This document shows positions 1-7,247 of a stretch of 8,981 nt of DNA, one piece after another. The DNA is taken from positions 1-8,981 of the forward strand of contig DSDB01000082.1 of assembly GCA_011057845.1 (NCBI GenBank). Reading direction: 5' to 3'. Made by a program: the position numbers and the translations under genes. Origin of the DNA: Phycisphaerales bacterium (GTDB taxonomy: Bacteria > Planctomycetota > Phycisphaerae > Sedimentisphaerales > Anaerobacaceae). Under the pieces are notes generated by a model. That model worked only from the letters and a program-made list of their open reading frames with translations, had not been told where the DNA came from and ran no database searches. Position 1 is the first letter of the stretch, and the number at the start of each line of letters is the position of its first letter.

Positions 1-660
1 CCGGCGTATCTGCCGTTTAACTGGCGCGGCTGGTGGGACTTTGGGGGCGGGGCGCTGGCGGATATGGCGTGCCACGTGATTGACCCGGTGTTCTGGGCGC
101 TGAAGCTGAAGTATCCGACGAGCGTGATAGCCGACGCCCCACAGGTCAATCACGAGACGTTCCCGAAGGAATCGACCGTGACTTATGAATTCCCCGAGCG
201 AGAAGGGATGCCCGCGGTGACATTGTACTGGTACGACGGCGGGCGCAAGCCTCCGCGACCGGCGGCCCTGGAGGAAGGGCGCCGGCTGGAGCAGGCGTCG
301 AGCAACGTGCTGTTTGTCGGCAGCAAGGGCGTGCTGCGGTGCGGCGAGTACGGCGACAGCCCGCGGCTGATCCCGGAATCGCGGATGCAGGAATACAAGC
401 GGCCGGAACCGACCCTGCCGCGAATCCACATGAGCCACGAGCAGGACTGGATCCGGGCGTGCAAGGGCGGTGTGGCGGCGTGCTCGAATTTCGACTACTC
501 CGGTCCGCTGACGGAGACGGTGGTGATGGGCAATCTCGCGCTGCGCCCCGAGGTGCTCGGCAAGAAACTGCTGTGGGACGGCGCGAATATGAAGGTCACC
601 AACAACGACAAGGCCAACGAATACGTGAACCTGCCGTACCGCGAGGGCTGGTCGCTGTAG
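1..660 (+). CDS. Gfo/Idh/MocA family oxidoreductase, C-terminal part (5' end outside window)
   Basis: The reading frame is open from base 1, so this is the last 219 residues of a longer protein whose Rossmann domain lies upstream of the window. The visible part is the C-terminal alpha/beta substrate domain of the Gfo/Idh/MocA family (Pfam GFO_IDH_MocA_C2 type). It begins in the PAYLPFNWRGWWDFG block shared with the three downstream paralogues. The family's catalytic Asp and His are present as D21 and H25 of the visible part, although the usual DxGCH reads DMACH, with Ala in place of Gly. It ends with the subfamily tail NNDKANEY...GWSL. NAD(P)-dependent oxidation or reduction of a sugar-like substrate is the family role; the substrate is unknown. 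By eye it resembles the gene at 3558-4865 (HVIDPVFWAL, FDYSGPLTE, NNDxAN) more than its immediate neighbour. A Tat signal is expected by analogy with its paralogues but cannot be seen. The next gene starts 45 nt downstream. Confidence 0.93.
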   Translation, partial: PAYLPFNWRGWWDFGGGALADMACHVIDPVFWALKLKYPTSVIADAPQVNHETFPKESTVTYEFPEREGMPAVTLYWYDGGRKPPRPAALEEGRRLEQASSNVLFVGSKGVLRCGEYGDSPRLIPESRMQEYKRPEPTLPRIHMSHEQDWIRACKGGVAACSNFDYSGPLTETVVMGNLALRPEVLGKKLLWDGANMKVTNNDKANEYVNLPYREGWSL

Positions 661-705
661 GCGGATCGGCATTTCGGTAATCGGCTGAATGATGAGGTAC
701 TTGCC

Positions 706-2043
706 ATGAAGAAGCACAACAGCACAAACGGCGTGTCTCGCCGCGGGCTCATGGGCGGCGCTGCGGCGGCGATGGCGTTTACGTTCGTGCCGAAGCACGT
801 ACTGGGCACGGCGCAGGCCGGCGGGGCCAACAGCAAACTGAATATCGCCGCCATCGGCGTCGGCGGGCGCGGCGAGGGCGATATTCACGAGTGCGGCAGC
901 GAGAACATCGTGGCGTTGTGCGACGTGGACGATCGACAGGCGGCCAATGCGTACAAGACCTACCCGAACGCCCGCAAGTACAAGGACTTCCGGCAGATGC
1001 TTGACAAGGAGGACAAGCACATCGATGCCGTGATTGTCGCGACGCCCGACCATACGCACGCGGTGGCGACGATGGCGGCGATCAAGATGGGCAAGCATGT
1101 GTACTGCGAGAAACCGCTGACGCACGACATCTGGGAGGCCCGGCAGATTGCCGAAGCGGCCCGCAAGGCCAAGGTCGCGACGCAATTGGGCAACCAGGGC
1201 CAGGCTTCGGAAGGGCGGCGCGTGCTGTGCGAGCTGATGTGGGCCGGGGCCATCGGGCCGGTACGGGAAGTGCATTCGTGGTGCAACAGATACATTTCGC
1301 CGCGAGGGATGGGGCGGCCGGGCGATACCCCGTCGGCACCCAAGGAGCTGGACTGGGACCTGTGGCTCGGACCGTCGCCGGAGCGGCCTTATCATCCGGC
1401 GTATCTGCCGTTTAGCTGGCGGGGGTGGTGGGATTTCGGTACGGGGGTGTTGGGCGATATCGGCTGCCATCAGTTGGATCCGATCTTTCGAGCGCTCAAG
1501 CTGGGCTATCCCACGAGCGTGGAGGCCTGTTCGAGCGGGGTCAACCAGGAGACGGCGCCGCTGGCGTCGGTTGTCCGCTACGAGTTCCCGGCCAGGGAAG
1601 GTCTGCCGCCGCTGACGTTGACGTGGTACGATGGCGGCCTGATGCCGCAGCGTCCCGCCGAACTGGAGGATGGGCGGCGGATGGGCGAGGCGGACGACAA
1701 CCTGTTCGTCGGCGACAAAGGCAAGATCCTGGGTTATCGCCTGATACCGGAGGCGAAAATGAAGGACTTTACCATGCCGCCCAAGACCGAGCCTCGCTCT
1801 CCCGGGCACCATCGCGAGTGGATCACCGCCTGCAAGGGGGGCAAGCCGGCGGAGTCGAACTTCGACTGGGCCGGCCCGCTGACGGAGGTGGTGCTGCTGG
1901 GCAATATCGCGCTGCGGATGGAGAAGCAGTTGTATGAGAAGGGTCTCAAGCTGTATTACGACGGCCCCAATATGAAGATTACGAACCTGCCCGAAGCGAA
2001 CCCGTACCTCCGGCGGGAATACCGCAAGGGCTGGTCGCTCTAG
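706..2043 (+). CDS. Tat-exported Gfo/Idh/MocA family oxidoreductase (paralogue 2)
   Basis: This is a complete 445-residue NAD(P)-dependent sugar-type oxidoreductase. The ATG at 706 is preceded by GAGGT (694-698) at 7-nt spacing. The N-terminus has a Tat signal: twin Arg 12-13 in SRRGLM, then a hydrophobic stretch rich in Ala to about residue 34. The Rossmann domain follows with GVGGRG at 51-56 and an acidic residue after strand 2 (D73 in CDVDD), which in the family tends to favour NAD. The EKP motif with the catalytic Lys is at 135-137, followed by GNQGQASE. The C-terminal domain carries LDWDLWLGP, WWDFGTG and the catalytic D251/H255 pair in GDIGCH. The protein ends with YRKGWSL. Tat export implies folding with the cofactor already bound, as known for Zymomonas glucose-fructose oxidoreductase. 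The closest relative in the window is the next gene (2119-3486). The substrate is unknown. Confidence 0.95.
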   Translation: MKKHNSTNGVSRRGLMGGAAAAMAFTFVPKHVLGTAQAGGANSKLNIAAIGVGGRGEGDIHECGSENIVALCDVDDRQAANAYKTYPNARKYKDFRQMLDKEDKHIDAVIVATPDHTHAVATMAAIKMGKHVYCEKPLTHDIWEARQIAEAARKAKVATQLGNQGQASEGRRVLCELMWAGAIGPVREVHSWCNRYISPRGMGRPGDTPSAPKELDWDLWLGPSPERPYHPAYLPFSWRGWWDFGTGVLGDIGCHQLDPIFRALKLGYPTSVEACSSGVNQETAPLASVVRYEFPAREGLPPLTLTWYDGGLMPQRPAELEDGRRMGEADDNLFVGDKGKILGYRLIPEAKMKDFTMPPKTEPRSPGHHREWITACKGGKPAESNFDWAGPLTEVVLLGNIALRMEKQLYEKGLKLYYDGPNMKITNLPEANPYLRREYRKGWSL

Positions 2044-2054
2044 GCGGCCCATCT

Positions 2055-2070
2055 GTTGCCGAACGGCAAC
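2055..2070. repeat. Intergenic inverted repeat between paralogues 2 and 3
   Basis: GTTGCCG and CGGCAAC form perfect 7-nt arms around AA, 12 nt after the stop codon of the upstream gene. As RNA this would fold as a 6-bp stem with a GAAC loop. No U-tract follows, so it is not a convincing intrinsic terminator. It could be an RNA-stability element or a protein-binding dyad. Confidence 0.45.
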
Positions 2071-2102
2071 CGACGCGAAGTGCATTGTCGGGCCCAACTT
2101 CT

Positions 2103-2108
2103 GGAGAA
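2103..2108 (+). promoter_or_regulatory. Ribosome binding site that sets the start at 2119
   Basis: GGAGAA lies 10 nt before ATG 2119. An in-frame TTG at 2056 would add 21 residues (beginning MPNGNRREVH), but it falls inside the inverted repeat at 2055-2070 and would place a long charged extension ahead of the Tat motif. The ATG is therefore preferred. Confidence 0.65.
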
Positions 2109-2118
2109 ACTGCGTATT

Positions 2119-3486
2119 ATGCACACATCGAATAATAACAAGAATCGACCGGGGAGGCTCGGTCGGCGGCAGTTCCTCAGCACCGGGGCGGCGGTGGCGG
2201 CATTCACCGTCGTGCCGCGCCACGTACTCGGCGGGGCAGGGCAGACGCCTCCCAGTGAGAAGCTCAATATCGCCGGTATCGGCGTTTCGGGTCGCGGCGG
2301 CGGCGTGCTCCAGGGCGTGGAAAGCCAGAATATCGTGGCGTTGTGCGACGTGGACTGGGCGCACGCGGCCGGGACGTTCAAACGGTATCCCAACGCCAGG
2401 CAGTACAAGGACTTCCGCGTCATGTTGGATAAAGAGGCCAGGAACATCGACGCGGTGACGGTGGCCACGCCCGACCATGTCCACGCGGTGGCGGCCATTG
2501 CCGCCATGAAGCTGGGCAAGCACGTCTACTGCGAGAAGCCCCTGGCGCACAGCGTATTTGAGGCGCGAAAGATGGCGGAAGTGGCCAGGGAGATGAAGGT
2601 GGCCACGCAGATGGGCAACCAGGGGCAGGCGTCGGAAGAGACCCGGCTGATGTGTGAATTCATCTGGGATGGGGCGATTGGTCCGGTGCGTGAGGTGCAT
2701 GTATGGACCGACCGTCCGCTCAACGGGATCAACGCGGTCTACTGGCCGCAGGGCATCGACCGACCGAAGGACACGCCGCCGGTCCCCGAGACCCTCGACT
2801 GGGACCTGTGGCTGGGCCCGGCTCCCGAGAGGCCCTATCACCCGGCGTACCTGCCGTTCAACTGGCGGGGCTGGTGGGATTTCGGCACGGGGGCCCTGGG
2901 GGATATCGGTTGCCACCGCATGGACCCGATCTTTCGGGCCCTGAGGCTGGGGCACCCGACGAGTGTGGAAGCGGCATGTACGCTCGTCAACAACGAGACG
3001 TATCCGGTGGCGTCGATGGTTCATTACAAGTTCCCGGCGAGGGGGGATATGCCACCGGTGAAGCTGACCTGGTATGACGGGGGCATGAGGCCGCCCCGCC
3101 CGGAGGAACTGGAGGATGGGCGTGCGTACGGCACTAATGGCATCCTGTTCGTGGGCGACAAAGGCAAGATGCTCGAGAATCGGCTGATCCCCGAGTCGAA
3201 GATGAAGGAGTACAAGGCCCCGCCGCAGTCGATTCCACGGTCGCCGGGGCATTTTGAGGAGTGGATTCGGGCCTGCAAGGGCGGCGAACCGGCCGGGTCG
3301 AACTTCGACCATGCCGGACTGCTGGCGCAGGTGGTCCTGTTGGGCAATGTGGTGCTTCGGCCGGAGCTGAAGGAGACCGTCAATCGCACGCCGCTGTACT
3401 GGGACGGCGTGAACATGAAGTTCACCAATGTGACCGAGGCCAATCAGTACCTGCGGCGGGAGTACCGCAAGGGTTGGTCGCTGTAG
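2119..3486 (+). CDS. Tat-exported Gfo/Idh/MocA family oxidoreductase (paralogue 3)
   Basis: This is a 455-residue member of the same subfamily as its upstream neighbour. From the ATG at 2119 the N-terminus is a typical Tat signal: polar Asn/Lys/Arg residues, twin Arg 16-17 in GRRQFLS, then a hydrophobic segment ending near HVLGG. The Rossmann fingerprint is GVSGRG (55-60), with Ser where the neighbours have Gly. CDVD follows strand 2, and EKP with the catalytic Lys is at 139-141. The GNQGQASE segment is shared with paralogue 2. The C-terminal half has LDWDLWLGP, ERPYHPAYLPF and the catalytic D262/H266 in GDIGCH. It ends in YLRREYRKGWSL, identical to paralogue 2 over this tail. A segment before LDWDLW (roughly GINAVYWPQGIDRP) differs from paralogue 2 and may line the substrate site. 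NAD(P)-linked redox chemistry on a sugar-like compound is the family role; the exact substrate cannot be told. Confidence 0.95.
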   Translation: MHTSNNNKNRPGRLGRRQFLSTGAAVAAFTVVPRHVLGGAGQTPPSEKLNIAGIGVSGRGGGVLQGVESQNIVALCDVDWAHAAGTFKRYPNARQYKDFRVMLDKEARNIDAVTVATPDHVHAVAAIAAMKLGKHVYCEKPLAHSVFEARKMAEVAREMKVATQMGNQGQASEETRLMCEFIWDGAIGPVREVHVWTDRPLNGINAVYWPQGIDRPKDTPPVPETLDWDLWLGPAPERPYHPAYLPFNWRGWWDFGTGALGDIGCHRMDPIFRALRLGHPTSVEAACTLVNNETYPVASMVHYKFPARGDMPPVKLTWYDGGMRPPRPEELEDGRAYGTNGILFVGDKGKMLENRLIPESKMKEYKAPPQSIPRSPGHFEEWIRACKGGEPAGSNFDHAGLLAQVVLLGNVVLRPELKETVNRTPLYWDGVNMKFTNVTEANQYLRREYRKGWSL

Positions 3487-3506
3487 TTGGGCGTTTATAC
3501 GGTATG

Positions 3507-3526
3507 GGGCCGGCATGGTCCGGCCC
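3507..3526. repeat. Intergenic hairpin between paralogues 3 and 4
   Basis: GGGCCGG (3507-3513) and CCGGCCC (3520-3526) are perfect 7-bp arms around a 6-nt loop (CATGGT). Only TT follows, so it is not a strong intrinsic terminator. It lies 17 nt ahead of the ribosome binding site of the next gene and could act as an mRNA processing or stability element. Confidence 0.5.
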
Positions 3527-3543
3527 TTAGATACTCGACCATG

Positions 3544-3550
3544 AAAGGAG
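3544..3550 (+). promoter_or_regulatory. Ribosome binding site favouring GTG start at 3558
   Basis: AAAGGAG is a strong Shine-Dalgarno sequence. It is 7 nt from GTG 3558 and 13 nt from the in-frame ATG at 3564, so the GTG is the better-placed start. The choice changes the protein by only two residues. Confidence 0.7.
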
Positions 3551-3557
3551 TCCTGTA

Positions 3558-4865
3558 GTGAAGATGACGCAATCGCGGCGTGATTTCCTCAAGAGCAGTG
3601 CGGTTTTCGCGGGCTTCACGCTGGTTCCGCGGCATGTCCTGGCCGGTTCGGGGCGGGCGGCCCCCAGTGAGAAGCTCCATATCGCGTGCATCGGCGTGGG
3701 GGGGATGGGGGCATCGGATGTTCGGGATGTCAGCAGCGAGAACATCGTGGCGCTGTGCGACGTGGACGACAAGCACGCGGCCGGGACATTCAACAGCTAC
3801 CCGAATGCCAGAAAATACAAGGACTTCCGCGTGATGCTGGACAAGGAGGACAAGAGCATCGACGCGGTAACGGTCTCGACGCCGGACCACTGCCATGCGG
3901 TGGCGGCGATGGCGGCCATGAGGCGGGGTAAGCACGTCTACTGCCAGAAGCCGCTCTGCCACGATGTCTTCGAGGTCCGAATGCTCACGGATGCCGCCAG
4001 AAGGTACAAGGTCCAGACGCAGATGGGCATCCAGATCCATGCGGAGACCGCCGTCAAACGCGCTGTGGAACTGGTGAAGTCGGGGTTGATAGGCAAGGTT
4101 CGCCGGGTGGACATATTCAGCGACAAGAACTGGGGCGGCGGCGAGAAACCGACCGATACCCCGCCGGTGCCGCCGACCCTGGACTGGGATCTGTGGCTCG
4201 GTCCGGCCGCGTACAGGCCTTATCATCCCGCCTACCTGCCGGGCAACTGGCGGCGGTGGTGGGATTTCGGGACCGGCACGCTGGGTGATATGGGCTGCCA
4301 TATCATCGATCCGGTGTGGTGGGCCCTGGACCTGACCTACCCCACAAGCATCGAGGCGACGCCGGGCCCGTTCAATGACCAGACCTATCCGCAGGCCACG
4401 GTGGTCAAGTGGGAATTCCCGGCTCGGGGCGACCTGCCGCCGGTGACGGTTACATGGTGCGATGGTGCGAACCGGCCCGACCGACCCGAAGCATTGGAGC
4501 CGGGCCGCTCTCTGCCGGGTCAGGGCGGGCTGTATTACGGGGATAAGGGCGTAATCCTGGCCCCGCACATGAGCAACCCGCACCTGATCCCAGCGGCGAA
4601 GATGCGGGAAATCGACGCACCGGAGCCGTTCCTGGGGCGAGGTGTGAACCATTATCAGGACTGGATTCGGGCATGCAAGGGCGGTCCGAAGCCCTCGGCT
4701 AACTTCGACTACTCCGGTCCATTGAGCGAGGCCATCCTGCTGGGGAACGTCGCGGCCAGGGCCGGGGCGAAGATCGAGTGGGATGCGGCCAACCTGACCA
4801 TCACCAACAACGACCAGGCCAATGCCTGGCTGCGGCGGAAGTATCGTGACGGCTGGACGCTGTAA
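3558..4865 (+). CDS. Tat-exported Gfo/Idh/MocA family oxidoreductase (paralogue 4, QKP variant)
   Basis: This is a 435-residue paralogue with the cleanest Tat motif in the window: SRRDFLK at residues 6-12, followed by a hydrophobic segment to about HVLAG. The Rossmann motif is GVGGMG (46-51) and strand 2 ends in CDVDD. The family EKP motif reads QKP (130-132): the catalytic Lys is kept but the preceding Glu is replaced by Gln. The usual GNQG segment is GIQIHAE. The catalytic D244/H248 pair in GDMGCH is intact, as are LDWDLWLGP and the GWTL tail. These changes sit around the cofactor/substrate pocket, so I infer a substrate or reaction different from paralogues 2 and 3. Features such as HIIDPVWWAL, FDYSGPLSE and NNDQAN group it with the fragment at 1-660. 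It is followed 70 nt later by the isomerase-DUF1080 fusion and may be co-transcribed with it. Confidence 0.95.
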   Translation: MKMTQSRRDFLKSSAVFAGFTLVPRHVLAGSGRAAPSEKLHIACIGVGGMGASDVRDVSSENIVALCDVDDKHAAGTFNSYPNARKYKDFRVMLDKEDKSIDAVTVSTPDHCHAVAAMAAMRRGKHVYCQKPLCHDVFEVRMLTDAARRYKVQTQMGIQIHAETAVKRAVELVKSGLIGKVRRVDIFSDKNWGGGEKPTDTPPVPPTLDWDLWLGPAAYRPYHPAYLPGNWRRWWDFGTGTLGDMGCHIIDPVWWALDLTYPTSIEATPGPFNDQTYPQATVVKWEFPARGDLPPVTVTWCDGANRPDRPEALEPGRSLPGQGGLYYGDKGVILAPHMSNPHLIPAAKMREIDAPEPFLGRGVNHYQDWIRACKGGPKPSANFDYSGPLSEAILLGNVAARAGAKIEWDAANLTITNNDQANAWLRRKYRDGWTL

Positions 4866-4877
4866 CTGCTTACAGCG
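4858..4877 (+). terminator. Hairpin over the stop codon of paralogue 4 (weak terminator candidate)
   Basis: CGCTGTAA (4858-4865) and TTACAGCG (4870-4877) are perfect 8-bp arms around the loop CTGC. The upstream arm contains the TAA stop codon. The following bases AAATAATTTAG are AT-rich but not a clean U-tract, so termination would be partial at best. It could separate expression of the oxidoreductase array from the fusion gene, or protect the 3' end of an upstream transcript. Confidence 0.35.
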
Positions 4878-4935
4878 AAATAATTTAGAAGCCCCAGACA
4901 GAATTTGAAGGGGGCCCTTTCACAGGAGAATCAAG

Positions 4936-7092
4936 ATGATGAGCAAGGGATCAAAGGTTGGCGTGATGCTGATGGTTGCCGCCGCTTGTGTGCCGGCATT
5001 GGCAAAGGTGGCGACGATTCAGGAATGGGAGTCGCCGTGGAAACTGACGATGCAGGCCTATACATTCAACCGATTCACCTTCTTTGAGGCGGTGGACAAG
5101 ACCGCGTCGCTGGGGCTGCGTTACATCGAGGCCTATCCGGGCCAGAGGCTCAGCGCCGACAGGGGCAACGCGGCGTTTGTGCATACGATGTCCTCCGAGG
5201 ACAAGCAGGCCGCGATGCTGAAGCTGCAATCGGCGGGCGTGCGGCTGGTGAACTACGGCGTGGTGGGGCTGCCCAACAACGAAAATGAGTGCCGCAAGGT
5301 GTTCAATTTCGCCAAGGAAATGGGCATCCGGACCATCGTCTCGGAACCGCCGGAGGACGCCTTCGACCTGATCGAGAAGCTGGTCAAGGAATACGACATC
5401 AACGTGGCGATTCACAATCATCCGGAGCCGTCTCACTACTGGAACCCGGATACCGTGTTGAAGGTCTGCCAGGGCAGAGACAAGCGGATCGGGGCCTGCG
5501 CTGACACCGGGCACTGGATGCGGTCGGGGCTTAAGGCGGTTGAGCAATTGAAGAAGCTCCAGGGGCGGATCATCAGTCTGCACCTGAAGGATCTCAATGA
5601 GTTCAACAACAAGGGCGCTCACGATGTCATCTGGGGCGCCGGCGAGGTGGACATGAAGGGCGTGCTGGCGGAGTTGAAACGCCAGAACTTCGCCGGGCAC
5701 TTCTCGATTGAGTATGAGTACAACTGGATGAACTCGGTGCCTGAGATCGCCGAGTGTATCCCGGCGTTCAACCGTATCTCGGCCGAGGTCGGCCAGACGG
5801 ACTGGCAGTGGATCTTCAATGGGAAGGACCTGAGCGGCTGGAAGGGCGATATGCGACTGTGGACCGCGCAGGATGGGGTGATTCGCGGGGAGACGACCCC
5901 TGAGAAGCAGACCCATGGCAATACGTTTCTGGTCTGGGAGGGCGGTCGGCTCAAGGATTTCGAGCTGATGCTCAAGTTCCGGATTCGCAACGGCAACAGC
6001 GGTGTACAGTATCGCAGCAAGGAGTTTGCCGAGTTTCGCATTACGGGCTATCAGGCCGAGGTGGAGAACGCCCAGGGCAAGGTGGGTTTTCTGTATCACG
6101 AGGGTGGCCGCGGGTGGCTGGTGAATGTCGGCGATATGATGCTGATCGATGAGAAGGGCCAGAAGAAGGTGGTTGGCCGAGTCGGCGATCAGGCAGCCAT
6201 GATCAAGGCGGGATACTACGATGAGCAGGACTGGAACGAGTACCACATCATCTGCCGCGGCAACCAGGTTGAACAGTATCTCAACGGTTTTCAGACCATC
6301 GAACTGATTGACAATGACCGCATCACGAACCCGGAGGACCCCGCCGACCGCAACGGCTCGATCCGCGAGGGTGTCATTGCTCTGCAGATTCACGCCGGCC
6401 CGCCCATGCTCGTGGAGTTCAAGGATGTCCGCATCAGGCGGCTGGAGCCGCGGTATGGCGATGCGGTGCTGCTGTTCAACGGTGAGGATCTGGGCCAGTG
6501 GCAGGTCAACGGCCCGGACGCCAAGAACAAGTGGGTCGTGGGCAAGGCGGCGGTCTCGCCGGACAATCCGAAGCTCCTGGTCGTTCAGGACGGCAAGGGT
6601 GAGATGATCAACCCCGTCAAAGAGCACGGCGAGAGCCTGGATTTCTACTCGAAGGCCAAGTTCGGCGACTGCCGGATTGAAGTCGAGGTCATGGTTCCCC
6701 AGGGCTCCAACAGCGGCATCTACGTTATGGGCGAGTACGAGGTGCAGGTGCTCGACAGCTTCGGTCGGATGAAGATGGGCAGCGGCGATATGGGCGCGAT
6801 CTACGGGGGATTCAGCCCGCCGGTGAACGCCTGCAAGGCGCCGGGGCAGTGGCAGCAGTACGTGATTGAGTGGAAGGCCCCGAAGTTCGACGCCAACGGC
6901 AAGAAGACGGCCAACGCCGAGTTCGTGAAGGTGGAACTCAACGGACAGATCCTGCACAAGAATCTCGTCATGAATGGGCCGACGCCGGGCGGCGTCACAG
7001 GCAAGGAGGCTGCTGAAGGGCCGCTGATGTTCCAGGGCAACCACGGGCCGGTGGCTTACAGAAACATCGTTGTAAGGCCTTTGAAGCAATAG
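4936..7092 (+). CDS. Secreted fusion: sugar phosphate isomerase/epimerase-type TIM barrel plus two DUF1080 domains
   Basis: This 718-residue protein starts at ATG 4936, with AGGAG (4924-4928) 7 nt upstream. Residues 1-23 form a Sec-type signal peptide ending PALA; C18 offers only a poor lipobox. Residues about 27-285 match the AP-endonuclease-2/xylose-isomerase-like TIM barrel. Candidate metal ligands are E137 (SEPPE), D190 (CADTGHW), H216 (SLHLKD) and E259 (SIEYEY), with H160/H162 and H193 nearby. Two DUF1080 domains (Pfam 3-keto-disaccharide hydrolase, a concanavalin-like fold) follow. The first covers about 290-503, opening WIFNGKDLSGW with NSGVQYRS at 354-361. The second covers about 509-716, opening LLFNGEDLGQW with NSGIYV at 592-597 and EVQVLDS. 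The inferred role is isomerisation or elimination, and hydrolysis, of keto-glycosides outside the cytoplasm, acting on products of the neighbouring oxidoreductases. One DUF1080 copy could be purely carbohydrate-binding. The domain calls are firm; the reaction is inferred. Confidence 0.93.
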   Translation: MMSKGSKVGVMLMVAAACVPALAKVATIQEWESPWKLTMQAYTFNRFTFFEAVDKTASLGLRYIEAYPGQRLSADRGNAAFVHTMSSEDKQAAMLKLQSAGVRLVNYGVVGLPNNENECRKVFNFAKEMGIRTIVSEPPEDAFDLIEKLVKEYDINVAIHNHPEPSHYWNPDTVLKVCQGRDKRIGACADTGHWMRSGLKAVEQLKKLQGRIISLHLKDLNEFNNKGAHDVIWGAGEVDMKGVLAELKRQNFAGHFSIEYEYNWMNSVPEIAECIPAFNRISAEVGQTDWQWIFNGKDLSGWKGDMRLWTAQDGVIRGETTPEKQTHGNTFLVWEGGRLKDFELMLKFRIRNGNSGVQYRSKEFAEFRITGYQAEVENAQGKVGFLYHEGGRGWLVNVGDMMLIDEKGQKKVVGRVGDQAAMIKAGYYDEQDWNEYHIICRGNQVEQYLNGFQTIELIDNDRITNPEDPADRNGSIREGVIALQIHAGPPMLVEFKDVRIRRLEPRYGDAVLLFNGEDLGQWQVNGPDAKNKWVVGKAAVSPDNPKLLVVQDGKGEMINPVKEHGESLDFYSKAKFGDCRIEVEVMVPQGSNSGIYVMGEYEVQVLDSFGRMKMGSGDMGAIYGGFSPPVNACKAPGQWQQYVIEWKAPKFDANGKKTANAEFVKVELNGQILHKNLVMNGPTPGGVTGKEAAEGPLMFQGNHGPVAYRNIVVRPLKQ

Positions 7093-7134
7093 CCTTATAC
7101 CAACCAGAGACGCCGGATCGTCCTTATGATTGAG

Positions 7135-7150
7135 ACCGGCCGGGGCCGGT
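7135..7150. repeat. Inverted repeat after the fusion gene
   Basis: ACCGGCC and GGCCGGT flank GG, giving a 6-bp GC-rich stem with a CGGG loop. It is followed by AAAATC, not a U-tract, so it is a poor intrinsic terminator on the + strand. It lies 43 nt after the stop codon and 18 nt before the -35 box of the promoter at 7169-7197, so it could also be an operator-like dyad. A second, weaker stem (7071-7078 with 7092-7099, one G-U pair) spans the stop codon of the fusion gene. Confidence 0.4.
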
Positions 7151-7168
7151 AAAATCAAGCCCCGCGGG

Positions 7169-7197
7169 TTGACAGGGGTAGTCGGCCCTGCCATAAT
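7169..7197 (+). promoter_or_regulatory. Sigma-70-type promoter for the downstream oxidoreductase
   Basis: A perfect -35 box TTGACA (7169-7174) is separated by 17 bp from CATAAT (7192-7197), which matches five of six positions of the -10 consensus. Transcription would begin near 7204, giving a leader of about 44 nt to ATG 7248. An 8-bp palindrome CCCGCGGG (7161-7168) abuts the -35 box and CAGGG/CCCTG (7173-7177, 7186-7190) lies in the spacer; either might bind a regulator, but both are short and could be chance. This is the best promoter match I see in the window. Confidence 0.6.
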
Positions 7198-7247
7198 CCG
7201 CGGAATTGTGAAGTAGTCCTAACAACTAGATGGAGCCTACAGCACTC

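Noticed and set aside
665..687. Short direct repeats of TCGG (three copies at 7-8 nt spacing) between the first two oxidoreductase genes.
   Set aside because: The units are only four bases, with one six-base pair (ATCGGC), which is common in DNA of this composition; there is no hairpin or promoter there.
2056..2118. TTG 2056 as the start of paralogue 3.
   Set aside because: It lies within an inverted repeat, lacks a good Shine-Dalgarno sequence and would add 21 residues before the Tat region. ATG 2119 has GGAGAA at good spacing.
3495..4652. A 385-codon open frame on the reverse strand opposite paralogue 4.
   Set aside because: It is Arg/His/Pro-rich, low in similarity to any family I recognise, and fully antisense to a gene with clear family motifs. 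It is a shadow of GC-rich coding DNA.
4906..4924. A quasi-palindrome (AAGGG GG CCCTT) ahead of the fusion gene.
   Set aside because: The two-base centre is too tight for a stable RNA hairpin and the arms are short. It also overlaps the run-up to the ribosome binding site.
4936..4992. A lipoprotein signal at C18 of the fusion protein.
   Set aside because: The residues before the Cys (AAA) do not fit a good lipobox, while PALA followed by Lys fits ordinary signal peptidase cleavage better.
4951..7194. A 747-codon open frame on the reverse strand covering the whole fusion gene.
   Set aside because: Its translation is rich in Leu, Val, His and Asp without recognisable domains. It mirrors the codon pattern of the well-supported forward gene, and high GC at third positions suppresses reverse-strand stops. 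It is a shadow frame.
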